A stretch of 43,422 nucleotides of DNA, from assembly GCA_014728115.1 (NCBI GenBank), contig WJME01000179.1, positions 1 through 43,422 on the forward strand. The letters are read 5' to 3'. Origin of the DNA: Candidatus Zhuqueibacterota bacterium. GTDB lineage: Bacteria > Zhuqueibacterota > Zhuqueibacteria > Residuimicrobiales > Oceaniaggregativiventaceae. This document shows, piece after piece, positions 34,040 through 43,269 of the stretch; positions within the stretch are counted from its first letter, which is position 1, and each line of letters starts with the position of its first letter. A program made the position numbers and the translations under genes. The notes under the pieces are model-generated. The model saw nothing but the letters and a program-made list of their open reading frames with translations, was not told the DNA's origin and made no database searches.

Positions 34040-35476
34040 CTAGTCCCGGAGTTTTGAAACTTTTCGTCCGCCATGATAAAGGGGATCGCCTTGATACCCC
34101 AAAGCCTGGAAATTCATCCGATTTTGTTCTTTGGATTCATGGCACTGGAAACACTGCAAAGCCTGTTCTGTGGGCGCGACCATATGGGTAATCGGCCAGA
34201 ACATGGCGGTATGGGTAAAATCATAGTGACCACTGTAATCGAGACCAACGGCTTTTGATCCCAAACGCGCAGCCTTGTGCCAGTCGAATTCACTCCAATA
34301 TCCTCCTTCACCATAGGTTTTGGGCTGCAAGAGATATTGATTTTTCGTATCATAGATCTGTTTGGCAGTGTGCACCTTAAAGGGCCAGATTTTCGCGTCC
34401 GCATCATAAATATCTCCGTCAGGTTCATTCAACAAAGTCACGGAATCGGGATCTATAGGATCGCCAAAAAGATACGGATCTGAGGTGCCTTTGTACCAAA
34501 AATATTCAGGCGTAATCTCTTTTTCATAGACAAACCGGCCTTTGATCTTGAGATATTCGTGCGGATCTTCAGGAAGATCCTGGCCTGCTTGTGACCAATC
34601 CCAGTGCATCTTGGTCGCTTGTTTGACCGCCGCTGCAGGGATATGGCAGGTTTGACAGGCAACAGCGGATTGATGAGCATTCAAGCGTTCATCGTCATGG
34701 ACCTCGCCTTTATGACAATCCTGACAATAGATCTGGTTACGATCATCGGCACTCACAGAAATAGATCTTCCTTTGATATCGTGATTTTCGGTACGATGAC
34801 AATCGATGCACAGGAAATCGTGTTTTCCCATATGTACATCGATGCGCTCGGTAGGATAATACAGGCTCTCGTCCAGGTCACCGTGTTTGACAGCATTTCC
34901 GCCCCCGCCGCGAAAATGGCACCCACCGCAGTTTTCCCGGCTGGGGATGGCAACGCTCTGAGCGGCTGCAACGAGATCCACGCCTTGTGCGGGATATCCT
35001 CCCTTGGTTTTCACATACTGGCCACTTTGATCATGACAAACCAAACAATCCACTGCATACTCGTCGCTGAAATCGAATGACTCATCAACCCAACCATACC
35101 CGGCGTGACAAGCCGTACATGGCGGCCAGTTGGATCGAATTCCGATACAAAAATTATTGATCGCATTTCTCTTTCCCAAAACCACGGGTTCGGCTCGTCC
35201 AGGTAGCTGTACGGGCGGACTGGTCCACGTCCAGTGAGCGGTTTTTTGAACCTGCGCAGCAGCTTTTGGATGACATTCCAGACAAGCTTTGGTCACATCA
35301 CTACCGGTCTCATAGGGACCCGACATCAATTCTGTATGGTCAGTGTGCACAGGATGAGAAGGCAGATAAGCATGCGGATCGTGTAAATCACGATCCGCAT
35401 GACAGCCATAAATCATCAAAATCAATAACAAAAAAGCACTCGTAAAAAAAAGTCTAAAACCGGATATAAAGTTCAT
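34040..35476 (-). CDS. Octaheme c-type cytochrome, tetrathionate reductase family (OTR-like), probable lipoprotein
   Basis: This 478-aa protein has a lipobox-like LMIYGC (Cys25) and eight CXXCH sites at about residues 65, 120, 144, 183, 223, 251, 274 and 442. Heme count, length and segments NNFCIGIRSNWPPCTACHAGYGW and CIDCHRTENHDIKGR match the octaheme tetrathionate reductase family. Known members reduce tetrathionate, nitrite or hydroxylamine in vitro, with a lysine-ligated active heme; Lys102 in LGKRNAINNFC is a candidate. It is the first gene of a four-gene operon. The physiological direction and substrate are not shown by sequence, but the YeeE genes favour sulfur compounds. Confidence 0.9.
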   Translation of the reverse strand: MNFISGFRLFFTSAFLLLILMIYGCHADRDLHDPHAYLPSHPVHTDHTELMSGPYETGSDVTKACLECHPKAAAQVQKTAHWTWTSPPVQLPGRAEPVVLGKRNAINNFCIGIRSNWPPCTACHAGYGWVDESFDFSDEYAVDCLVCHDQSGQYVKTKGGYPAQGVDLVAAAQSVAIPSRENCGGCHFRGGGGNAVKHGDLDESLYYPTERIDVHMGKHDFLCIDCHRTENHDIKGRSISVSADDRNQIYCQDCHKGEVHDDERLNAHQSAVACQTCHIPAAAVKQATKMHWDWSQAGQDLPEDPHEYLKIKGRFVYEKEITPEYFWYKGTSDPYLFGDPIDPDSVTLLNEPDGDIYDADAKIWPFKVHTAKQIYDTKNQYLLQPKTYGEGGYWSEFDWHKAARLGSKAVGLDYSGHYDFTHTAMFWPITHMVAPTEQALQCFQCHESKEQNRMNFQALGYQGDPLYHGGRKVSKLRD

Positions 35477-35888
35477 GCGAAACCCTTTTCATCGATGGAC
35501 ATTATAAAAATACACTGAATGGATCAGAATGGAATATTCATGAAATATGAGGAAGGACCTAGCCTCCGGTATCTTGGGCATAAATGTATCTATATTCTAC
35601 ACTCTAGTCAATGCTTTTTTTGTGGATCGGATGGCACATAAGAAAAATGTAAGACTCTTACCCACAGGACAAACAATAAATCACCACGACGGGCTTGCTT
35701 TTTCGCTTCCAAGTCTGTATTTTATTTTATTCCGGAAAATATTGAAATTCACCAGGATCTGAACATCCTTCGGCCGTGTTATGTTGCCAAATAAGATATC
35801 AACCCGAATATATGTTGCCCGGTTTAAACGGGGATAAATTGATGAACCGATAAACGCTTGCCTTCACACTAACAACAAGAGGACGATT
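35477..35888. other. Divergent regulatory gap of 412 bp
   Basis: This gap separates the minus-strand cytochrome operon from the plus-strand transporter gene and must hold both promoters. It is richer in A and T than the genes. A 71-codon frame at 35547-35762 has no recognisable homology, no good ribosome-binding site and unusual composition, so I do not call it. AGAGGA before 35889 is the ribosome-binding site of the transporter. No clear hairpin or operator stands out. Confidence 0.5.
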
Positions 35889-37190
35889 ATGCAACTCTTT
35901 TCCAGAGCGTTGTTTATCACAAGCCTGTCCAGTCTGGTTCTGCTCTTGATCTCACTTTTTGCCAGGTGGTCATCCCTGATTGCACCGCTATTAATCCTGT
36001 TCTTTTCCGCCTTTGCGCTGTACAGCATGACCCATTCCAAGCTCAAAAAACTCTCTTTTACCATCTGGGTTTTTGCATTCGTAGCGGCATCACTCAATTA
36101 TCCATCTGCTTTTGGCACCTGGTTTGGAATGGATCTGGCCATTCTGATTGTGCCACTGATTCAAATCATCATGTTCGGCATGGGTACGACCCTGAGCGTC
36201 AAGGATTTTTCCCGGGTCATTGTCATGCCCTGGCCGGTACTGGTCGGCTTTTTTCTCCAGTTCACGATTATGCCATTGACGGGTCTGTCGCTTGCCATGC
36301 TGTTCGGTTTCGAGCCGGAAATCGCTGCCGGTGTGGTGCTTATCGGCTCTTGTCCGGGTGGGGTTGCTTCAAATCTCATGGCATATCTGGCGGGCGGAAA
36401 TGTGGCGTTATCTGTCACCATGACTTCATGCTCTACCCTGATATCGCCGGTCATGACCCCTTTTCTCATGAAAACATTGGCCGGAAGATTTGTGCCCATA
36501 GATTTTGTCGCCATGATGCTGTCCATTATGAATATGATCATTGTCCCCATTATTGCCGGACTCGTGGCCAATCGTATTCTCTATGGCAAACATCCCAGAT
36601 ATCGAAATAAATCCTGGCTGTATTCCATTTCCATCGCAGGGATTGCCATAGCGGTAATCCTGATCCTGGCAGGGCAATTTCCGGTGGCCGCCCTGGAGAC
36701 CTTGCGTCTGGGATTCATTCTAGGATTCGCTCTTATCGGGGTGGTTGCCCTCGCAAAACTCATTGTCAATGTATACCTCGATGGTCCGGAAAACTGGATG
36801 GACAAAACGCTGCCCATCGTCTCCATGGCAGGCATCTGTTTTATTATCGGCATCATCACTGCAAGATCCAGTGAGGATTTGCTGACAACAGGAGTGGCCA
36901 TCATCGCGGCTGCGATCATCCACAATCTGGTGGGCTATTTGCTGGGCTATTGGCTCTCCCGGGCGGTACATTTGGACGAAACATCTGCCCGTACGGTCGC
37001 CTTTGAGGTCGGCATGCAAAACGGCGGCATGGCCTCAGGACTGGCCATGTCGGTGATGAACAGTGCCAAAACCGCTCTGGCACCGGCGGTATTTGGGCCA
37101 TGGATGAACATTTCCGGATCCATGTTGGCCACCTGGTGGCATCGTAAACCGGTAAACATAAAAAAGAGCCCCTATCCGGAATCGACATAA
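35889..37190 (+). CDS. Bile acid:sodium symporter (SBF/BASS) family transporter
   Basis: This 433-aa inner-membrane protein has about ten to twelve hydrophobic helices. The family's crossing-helix sequences are visible: GFEPEIAAGVVLIGSCPGGVASN followed by LAGGNVALSVTMTSCSTLISP, and later FEVGMQNGGMASGLAM. Members carry organic acids (bile acids, pyruvate, pantoate and others) with sodium. The first 80 residues form extra helices before the core. AGAGGA precedes the ATG. Downstream by 70 bp lie the enolase-superfamily and RraA-like genes, so it may import their product, an organic or sugar acid. Confidence 0.88.
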   Translation: MQLFSRALFITSLSSLVLLLISLFARWSSLIAPLLILFFSAFALYSMTHSKLKKLSFTIWVFAFVAASLNYPSAFGTWFGMDLAILIVPLIQIIMFGMGTTLSVKDFSRVIVMPWPVLVGFFLQFTIMPLTGLSLAMLFGFEPEIAAGVVLIGSCPGGVASNLMAYLAGGNVALSVTMTSCSTLISPVMTPFLMKTLAGRFVPIDFVAMMLSIMNMIIVPIIAGLVANRILYGKHPRYRNKSWLYSISIAGIAIAVILILAGQFPVAALETLRLGFILGFALIGVVALAKLIVNVYLDGPENWMDKTLPIVSMAGICFIIGIITARSSEDLLTTGVAIIAAAIIHNLVGYLLGYWLSRAVHLDETSARTVAFEVGMQNGGMASGLAMSVMNSAKTALAPAVFGPWMNISGSMLATWWHRKPVNIKKSPYPEST

Positions 37191-37260
37191 TCTCACGATG
37201 CATTGGGATATACTATTCAATCAACCATAGATCAATTATTCAACCATACAGAGGAGAGAG

Positions 37261-38640
37261 ATGAATCGACGACAAATGTTGAAACGCATGGGATTCGGAG
37301 CCGGAGCTGTTGCCACCGGTGTGCCGGCTCTGTTTTCAGATGCAGACGTACAGGCCGCCCAGGGCCGTGTCAACCGCGCATCAGAGCCCTCTTTACTGAA
37401 AATCACGGATATGAGAATCGTTCGTATGGGCCCCAAAGGCTGGCGGCGTTATGTCATCAGACTGGACACCAATCAGGGAATCCACGGATATGGTGAGGTG
37501 CGTGATGGAGCGAGTCCTACATACGCCCTCATGCTCAAGAGCCGCATTCTGGGTGAAAATCCCTGCAATGTGGACAAGATCTTTCGCAAGATCAAACAGT
37601 TCGGAGGCCATGCACGTCAGGCCGGCGGGGTCGTTTCCATTGAGATGGCCTGCTGGGATCTGGCAGGCAAAGCCTGGGGCGTGCCTTGCTACCAGATGCT
37701 GGGAGGTAAATTCCGCGATCGCATTCGCGTCTATACCGATACGCCCTGGAGCAAAGATCCCGAGGTCATGGGCAAGCGCCTCAAAGAACGAGTCGATCGC
37801 GGATTTACCTTTTTAAAAATGGATGTGGGAATCAACCTGTTAAAAGAGATCCCGGGAACTTTGACCGCGCCGGAGGGAATGGTCAATACCCACAATATCA
37901 TGCATCCCTTTACCGGGATCCGCATCACAGACAAGGGATTGGCGGTTTTTAAAGACTATGTCGCAACCATACGGGATATTGTGGGCTGGGAGATTCCCAT
38001 CGCCGTGGACCACTTTGGGCATTTTCCTCTCGAAGATTGTATAAAGATCGCCCAGGCGCTGGACCCGTTCAATCTCGCCTGGTATGAGGATATGGTTCCC
38101 TGGCAGCTTACAGATCAATATGTCAAATTGCGCCAATCCTGCAATACCCCAATTCTTACGGGCGAAGACATTTATCTCAAAGAGGGATTTATGCCCCTGT
38201 TCGAGAAGAAAGCCATTGCCATCTGTCACCCGGATCTGGCCACCTCTGGCGGGTTGCTGGAAACCAAAAAGATCGGCGACCTGGCCATGGAACACGGTAT
38301 TGCCATGGCACTGCATATGGCAGGGAGCCCGGTGACGCTCTATTCCAGCGTTCACTGTGCTGCAGCAACCGATAATTTTCTCGTCATGGAGCACCACAAT
38401 ATCGATGATGAATGGTATGACACGGTCGTAGATGGGATAGAGAAACCTCTGGTACAGGATGGTTATGTCAAGGTTCCTGAATCACCGGGACTCGGCATCG
38501 AACTGAACGAAGAGGCGATCAGAGAACACCTTGAAAAAGAGGAAGAATATTTTGCTCCCACGCCGGAATGGGATGAGGAAAAATCCTGGGATCGACTCTG
38601 GAGTCGTAAAAAATCTTCCGGATTCATAAAGAATGTATAA
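37261..38640 (+). CDS. Enolase-superfamily enzyme (mandelate racemase/muconate lactonizing type) with Tat signal
   Basis: This 459-aa protein begins MNRRQMLKRMGFGAGAVATG, a twin-arginine signal, so it is exported folded. The mandelate-racemase-like capping domain (about 45-165) and the barrel follow. Barrel residues are Lys186 (FLKMDVG), metal ligands Asp250 (IAVDHFGHF), Glu276 (WYEDMV) and Glu302 (LTGEDIY), and His352 (MALHMAGSP). Members abstract a proton next to a carboxylate, often dehydrating a sugar acid. GAGGAGAG precedes the ATG. It is followed at 15 bp by an exported RraA-like protein. The actual sugar acid is unknown. Confidence 0.87.
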   Translation: MNRRQMLKRMGFGAGAVATGVPALFSDADVQAAQGRVNRASEPSLLKITDMRIVRMGPKGWRRYVIRLDTNQGIHGYGEVRDGASPTYALMLKSRILGENPCNVDKIFRKIKQFGGHARQAGGVVSIEMACWDLAGKAWGVPCYQMLGGKFRDRIRVYTDTPWSKDPEVMGKRLKERVDRGFTFLKMDVGINLLKEIPGTLTAPEGMVNTHNIMHPFTGIRITDKGLAVFKDYVATIRDIVGWEIPIAVDHFGHFPLEDCIKIAQALDPFNLAWYEDMVPWQLTDQYVKLRQSCNTPILTGEDIYLKEGFMPLFEKKAIAICHPDLATSGGLLETKKIGDLAMEHGIAMALHMAGSPVTLYSSVHCAAATDNFLVMEHHNIDDEWYDTVVDGIEKPLVQDGYVKVPESPGLGIELNEEAIREHLEKEEEYFAPTPEWDEEKSWDRLWSRKKSSGFIKNV

Positions 38641-38655
38641 AAAGAGGAGAATGGC

Positions 38656-39585
38656 ATGTCAAAAAACACTCTCATCCTTTGGATATTGATTCTGTTCACA
38701 ATTTGTTCATCGGCTTTTGCTCAGGTGGGTCTCTTTTCCAAGCAAGAGATCATCGATTATACTCCCATGTGGCAAGGCGAACGATTTGATGATGGCCGGC
38801 CAAAGGTATCGGACGACTTTTTGGAACGACTTAAAAAAGTGTCCATCGAAGAAGCATGGGCGGTCTGCAATCGTCACGGGTTTACAAACCAGTTCGAGGG
38901 CGACTGGGTAATCACCGAAGAGGATCCGGTACTCGTCGGAAGAGCGGTTACCGCCTATTTTCACCCGCTGCGTCCTGATGTGAATGAAATCATTGATAAA
39001 CAGGGCCAGCAAGACGGCCGCATAGGAGCTCAAAATTCCTGGATCATCGACACTATTGTGAAAGGCGATGTCATTGTGGTCGATTTGATGGGAAAGGTCA
39101 TTGACGGCACCTTTCTGGGCGATAATCTGGCCAACTCGATTTGGGCCAAAAGCGGAGGCACGGGAGTGGTCATTGATGGCGGAGCCCGGGATATCGAAGG
39201 GGTCATGGAGATTCCGGACTTTCCCATTTTCAACCGCGGCTGGGATCCCTCCTTTCTCAAAGGGGTGATGCTCATGGGCATCAATTCACCCATTCGGATC
39301 GGCAGAGCAGCTGTCATGCCGGGTGACGTGGTACTCGGTAAAAAAGAAGGAATCATTTTTATTCCCGCGCATCTGGTCCAGGAAGTCGTGGAAACATCGG
39401 AAATCGTGCGTCTGAGAGACCAGTTCGGGCACCAGATGTTGCGGCAAGGTAAATATACACCGGGTCAAATCGATCGCAAATGGACAGATGAAATCGAACA
39501 ACACTTTACCGAATGGCTCAAGGCCAGAGGTGACGAATTAACTCCGTATCAGCGGGAAAAACTGTTACAGGGCCGTACCTGGTGA
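38656..39585 (+). CDS. Exported RraA-like protein (HMG-aldolase / RraA family)
   Basis: This 309-aa protein has a clear Sec signal peptide (about 1-22, ending SSAFAQ). The RraA/HMG-aldolase fold follows with the metal and substrate motifs GDN at 155-157 and GGARD (Arg178, Asp179). In catalytic members these bind Mg and pyruvate or oxaloacetate, and the enzyme cleaves 4-hydroxy-4-carboxy acids or decarboxylates oxaloacetate; in RraA proper they serve another role. The N-terminal 80 residues are longer than usual. GAGGAG precedes the ATG. Together with the enolase-type gene it suggests dehydration followed by aldol cleavage of a sugar acid outside the cytoplasm. Confidence 0.83.
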   Translation: MSKNTLILWILILFTICSSAFAQVGLFSKQEIIDYTPMWQGERFDDGRPKVSDDFLERLKKVSIEEAWAVCNRHGFTNQFEGDWVITEEDPVLVGRAVTAYFHPLRPDVNEIIDKQGQQDGRIGAQNSWIIDTIVKGDVIVVDLMGKVIDGTFLGDNLANSIWAKSGGTGVVIDGGARDIEGVMEIPDFPIFNRGWDPSFLKGVMLMGINSPIRIGRAAVMPGDVVLGKKEGIIFIPAHLVQEVVETSEIVRLRDQFGHQMLRQGKYTPGQIDRKWTDEIEQHFTEWLKARGDELTPYQREKLLQGRTW

Positions 39586-39617
39586 TCGTTCGCCCTTGAC
39601 GTCCATGCAGCTCTATT

Positions 39618-39853
39618 CAGGTTGTTGCAGAATAGTCCCCGAGCGTCATTCCTGTGAAAGCAGGAATCCAGGGCTGGGGAAAACCGCTATGAATGCTATG
39701 AGCGGCGGATGAGGCACACGCTCGGGACTGTACTCATCGAGAGTCTGTCCATCGCAACAAGGCCGGATGACGTATCATTTTTTGTTTCCGCTCATAGCTA
39801 TAGATTCCTGCGTCCGCAGGGATGACGACCGGTCGGCTATGTGCAACAACCTG
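39618..39853. mobile_element. Complete MITE-like element (copy B)
   Basis: This 236-bp element has the ends CAGGTTGTTGCA and TGCAACAACCTG, a perfect 12-bp inverted repeat. Its interior follows copy A: left hairpin (CGTCATTCCTGTGAAAGCAGG), a GCTATGAGCGG block, CGCTCGGGACT, the inverted CCGCTCATAGC block and the right hairpin. It lies in the 315-bp gap between the RraA-like and deacetylase genes. A hairpin half (GTCCGCAGGGATGACG) follows immediately at 39854-39869, so it also touches another repeat, but no target duplication is clear. No coding potential was seen. Confidence 0.72.
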
Positions 39854-39900
39854 GTCCGCAGGGATGACGGCCGAACAACAGACAAGCCGAGGGTTTTACC

Positions 39901-40707
39901 ATGAGGATTTTTATGTTTTTTTTATTCACCGGTTGCGCATTGGCTCAATATGAGAACCCGCCTGACTCTGCTCGCTCTGCTTTTCCCTGGCCAAAAGGCA
40001 AACACTGCGCCCTGAGCCTGACCTTTGACGATGCCAGATTTAGCCAGGTTGAAAAAGGCATTCCCTTGCTGGATCGCTATGACATCAAGGCCACCTTTTA
40101 TATCTCACCGCACCGCACTGCACAACGGCTGAATGTCTGGAGGCAGGCTATGGAAACGGGCCATGAAATTGGCAACCACTCCATGACCCACCCTTGTACA
40201 GGGAACTATTCCTTTTCATCGGACAATGCCCTCGAAGAGTATGATCTCGAAGCGATAGCCCGGGATATCGATGATGCCAATAACTATATTTCTGAAACGT
40301 TCAACATTGTACCGAAAAGTTTTGCCTATCCTTGCGGACAAAAATTTGTGGGCAGAGGAGAAAATGTAAAGAGCTATGTACCGCTCGTGGCACAGCGTTT
40401 TTTGACCGGACGTGGCTGGCTGAATGAAGACTCTAACGATCCCTGGCTCTGCGATGGTGCACAGCTGCTGGCTATGGAAAGCGACGGCAAATCTTTCGAA
40501 CAGCTCAAACGCTTGCTTGACAAAGCCGCAAAAGAGGGCCGATGGCTGATTCTGGCCGGGCATGAGATGGATGAACAAGGCCGGCAAACCACGCACTTGT
40601 CCAGTCTGGAATCATTGTGCCGGTATATTTCCGATCCTGAAAACGGCATATGGGTAGAGAATGTGAGCACGGTCTATGAATATATACTCGCACAAAGGGG
40701 CAGATAG
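39901..40707 (+). CDS. Secreted polysaccharide deacetylase family protein
   Basis: This 268-aa protein has a signal peptide (about 1-16, CALAQ). The NodB-homology fold shows the catalytic base and metal Asp43/Asp44 in SLTFDDARFS and the metal His pair in EIGNHSMTHP (His93 and His97). An FAYPCGQKF block and a C-terminal HEMDEQGRQT block complete the family pattern. It removes N- or O-acetyl groups from a polysaccharide such as chitin-, xylan- or peptidoglycan-type polymers outside the cytoplasm. It begins just after repeat copy B. The short gap to the sigma factor holds only a 13-codon frame that I do not call. Confidence 0.88.
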   Translation: MRIFMFFLFTGCALAQYENPPDSARSAFPWPKGKHCALSLTFDDARFSQVEKGIPLLDRYDIKATFYISPHRTAQRLNVWRQAMETGHEIGNHSMTHPCTGNYSFSSDNALEEYDLEAIARDIDDANNYISETFNIVPKSFAYPCGQKFVGRGENVKSYVPLVAQRFLTGRGWLNEDSNDPWLCDGAQLLAMESDGKSFEQLKRLLDKAAKEGRWLILAGHEMDEQGRQTTHLSSLESLCRYISDPENGIWVENVSTVYEYILAQRGR

Positions 40708-40851
40708 CCTGAACGAGGAGAGATTCGATGAAAATCGGCAGAAAGCTCTGCTTACAGGGTATAGGATGATATATTCTTGATAATCACATAAATAATTCTC
40801 ATTATTCTTTCAGCCTAACCTGAATTTTTAAGAATATCTGGTTTTTGCCTA

Positions 40852-41415
40852 TTGATAGATCCTCGAGACAAAAAATATCATATCAACCTCTCGGATGACG
40901 TAGAAAACGTCAAGCAGGGAGATATCAAGGCATTTGAGAGATTATTTAAAAGATTCTTTAAAGATCTTGTTCGGTTTGCCTATCGATATTTGAACGACAT
41001 CCAGTTATCAGAGGATACCGTTCAGGATGTTTTTTATCATATTTGGAAGCACAGACAAAGCCTGGATCCCAGTCAAAATATAAAAACATATTTATATACC
41101 GCTGTAAAAAACAGAGCCCTGAATCAAATAGAGCGCAAAAAGGTTGCCCACCGTTATACCCATTCCCAAATTCACCTAATGAACAACCAGACCACTCCAG
41201 AAGATAAATTAAAAAACAAAGAGTTGGAAGAAAATATTCATAAAGCGATTCAAAAGTTGCCGCCCAAAGGACGTCTCATTTTTTGTATGAATCGATTCGA
41301 CAGATTGACGTTTACAGAAATAGCCGAAATTCTGGAAATCTCGGTCAAGACTGTCGAGACCCACATGAGCCGTTCCTTGAAATTCCTTCGCAAAGAGTGC
41401 TCCTACCTTCTTTAA
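40852..41415 (+). CDS. ECF-family RNA polymerase sigma factor
   Basis: This 187-aa protein has sigma region 2 (AFERLFKRFFKDLVRFAYRYLNDIQLSEDTVQDVFYHIW) and region 4 with a helix-turn-helix (TFTEIAEILEISVKTVETHMSRSLKFLRK). It directs RNA polymerase to a small regulon. It resembles the Bacteroidetes-type ECF group paired with FecR anti-sigma factors. The start is a TTG at 40852 without an obvious ribosome-binding site. A sialidase gene lies between it and the FecR-type gene at the window end, so the three may form one unit. Confidence 0.88.
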   Translation: MIDPRDKKYHINLSDDVENVKQGDIKAFERLFKRFFKDLVRFAYRYLNDIQLSEDTVQDVFYHIWKHRQSLDPSQNIKTYLYTAVKNRALNQIERKKVAHRYTHSQIHLMNNQTTPEDKLKNKELEENIHKAIQKLPPKGRLIFCMNRFDRLTFTEIAEILEISVKTVETHMSRSLKFLRKECSYLL

Positions 41416-41502
41416 TTCGAAAAAACACCCTTCGCTTGTCAGGGTAAAGCCATTTTAACCGGTATTATGAGTAAATCCCCCCTAATAACAAGAGATGACA
41501 GC

Positions 41503-43191
41503 ATGACTTTTCATCGGCTCTTTTTTCTAATCATAACCATACTGGTGGCCCCTGTTTTTGGCTATACTCGAATAAATCAAGAACCCCTGTATTTCATAAA
41601 AGAAGGCCGGGTTGTTGCCCTTTTCAATTCTTCACACGTATTTCCGGGACAGGAAAAAGAATCCATTACCATTCAAGGAGAGAACACCGCACTCTTTGCC
41701 GAACCTACATTGGGACGCGGTGACTTTCAGATTCATGCGACGCTCTCCCTTGCCGATATTCGGGCTACCGGAGCTGCATTCTTTTTAGGGGGGAATTTCC
41801 ACACAGGTCCCTCCAAACCGCAAGGGAATCGTGCACTGGAAATTTACCTCGATGGTCGCGACGAAGGAATATGGGTCGATGCCCGACATATCAAATCGGT
41901 ACGGCTATTTCAAAACGAATCTCCTGTATATATCGGCAAAATCAAAGACTTTGTCAAACCCGGAATCCCATTTGATATCGCACTGGAGCGGGTCGGCCAA
42001 GACTTTATGTTTTCGATCAATGGCACTGAGCTTTTTCGGAAAAACGTCAAAGAAAACTTTATCGGTACGTTTGGATTTTTGCCAGGCAAAGGTGAAATGC
42101 GTCTCTATGATTTTTGGGCAACTGGAAATTTCCCTGAACCGACATTATGCCTTCAGGATCTTTGGAAGGCAGGCGAGAGCGGGTATGTCTGTTATCGTAT
42201 TCCCTCTCTGATCACAACACAAAATAATACTGTCCTCGCATTTGCAGAAGGTCGCAAGCCTGGCAAAGGCAAGGGAGATACGGATATTGTTCTGAAAAGA
42301 TCGATGGATCATGGCAAAACCTGGTCAGAGCAAAGTTGTATTTGGGATCCGGGGCCTGATGCATTTTTTGTTCGTGACCCCTCCCCTATCCAGGATCGCG
42401 AAACCGGCAAGATCCTGTTATTAATGGATTCCAACTGGCAGGGCAAAAACCAGCCTCCCGGGGCTCAAAAGATTTATTCTTGTAGTTCATTCGATGACGG
42501 AAAATCCTGGACAGAACCCAAACCGATCAAAATCCCTTCTGTAAAAGGCCTGAATATGAGTCCGGCTTTTGGCATTCAGCTCAGAGACAAGACATTCAAA
42601 AATCGTATCGTAATGCCTGCGATTCGCAGAACAGAATCCGGACAAGTTGCCAGCTGTGTGATTTTCTCAGACGATCAGGGTAAATCGTGGCAGGTGGGTA
42701 ATCCGGGGCCGGCAGGAACTAACGAGTGTACCCTGGTGGAGCTGAGCAATGGAGACCTGTTATTGAATATGCGCTCAAACAACCCTCATCGTACCTTTGC
42801 CATCAGCCGGGATGGAGGAGAAAACTTTATCCCTCAAGGCCTGGATATTGAACTGCCGGACCCCTCCTGCCATGCAAATTGTTTGCACTATTCCGGCAAA
42901 ACACCGGAGGGCAAAAACAAACATATCATTTTGTTTTCAAATGCCAACACCGAAGGATGCTTGGTACCGCATCGATTCAACATGTCCGTAAAAATGAGTT
43001 TTGATGATGGACGCTCCTGGCCAATTTCAAAAATGATATATCCGGGATATTCTGCATATTCGACCATGACCTCCTTGCCAAACGGAAAGATTGCCTTGCT
43101 ATTTGAAAAAGATGACTATCGACAACTCTCTCTGGCCATTTTTGCACTTGATTGGCTACTACCACCACAAGTTATGATTGACAGTCAATAG
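41503..43191 (+). CDS. Secreted sialidase (GH33-type) with N-terminal beta-sandwich
   Basis: This 562-aa protein has a signal peptide (LFFLIITILVAPVFG). A LamG/concanavalin-like beta-sandwich covers about 20-205, with a beta-propeller behind it. Sialidase hallmarks are the arginine motif YRIPS (Arg about 232), Asp-boxes SMDHGKTW, SFDDGKSW, SDDQGKSW, SRDGGENF and SFDDGRSW, the arginines in IRRTES and NMRSNNP, and a C-terminal GYSAYSTM with the probable nucleophile Tyr, followed by LLFEKDD. It should release terminal sialic or related nonulosonic acids. The ATG at 41503 gives the better signal peptide; an in-frame ATG at 41467 is an alternative. Confidence 0.85.
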   Translation: MTFHRLFFLIITILVAPVFGYTRINQEPLYFIKEGRVVALFNSSHVFPGQEKESITIQGENTALFAEPTLGRGDFQIHATLSLADIRATGAAFFLGGNFHTGPSKPQGNRALEIYLDGRDEGIWVDARHIKSVRLFQNESPVYIGKIKDFVKPGIPFDIALERVGQDFMFSINGTELFRKNVKENFIGTFGFLPGKGEMRLYDFWATGNFPEPTLCLQDLWKAGESGYVCYRIPSLITTQNNTVLAFAEGRKPGKGKGDTDIVLKRSMDHGKTWSEQSCIWDPGPDAFFVRDPSPIQDRETGKILLLMDSNWQGKNQPPGAQKIYSCSSFDDGKSWTEPKPIKIPSVKGLNMSPAFGIQLRDKTFKNRIVMPAIRRTESGQVASCVIFSDDQGKSWQVGNPGPAGTNECTLVELSNGDLLLNMRSNNPHRTFAISRDGGENFIPQGLDIELPDPSCHANCLHYSGKTPEGKNKHIILFSNANTEGCLVPHRFNMSVKMSFDDGRSWPISKMIYPGYSAYSTMTSLPNGKIALLFEKDDYRQLSLAIFALDWLLPPQVMIDSQ

Positions 43192-43269
43192 ATTTTCATC
43201 AGTCATGTCAGGGTATTGCGCTTGTAAACTGTTTTATATACAGACAACCACCATAGACCGAGGTATACA

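Noticed and set aside
35547..35762. 71-codon open frame in the 412-bp divergent gap
   Set aside because: No ribosome-binding site, no recognisable pattern and a composition like the surrounding non-coding DNA.
40727..40768. 13-codon frame with a good ribosome-binding site after the deacetylase
   Set aside because: Too short to support as a gene; it could be a gene-start remnant or a leader peptide, but nothing else points to that.
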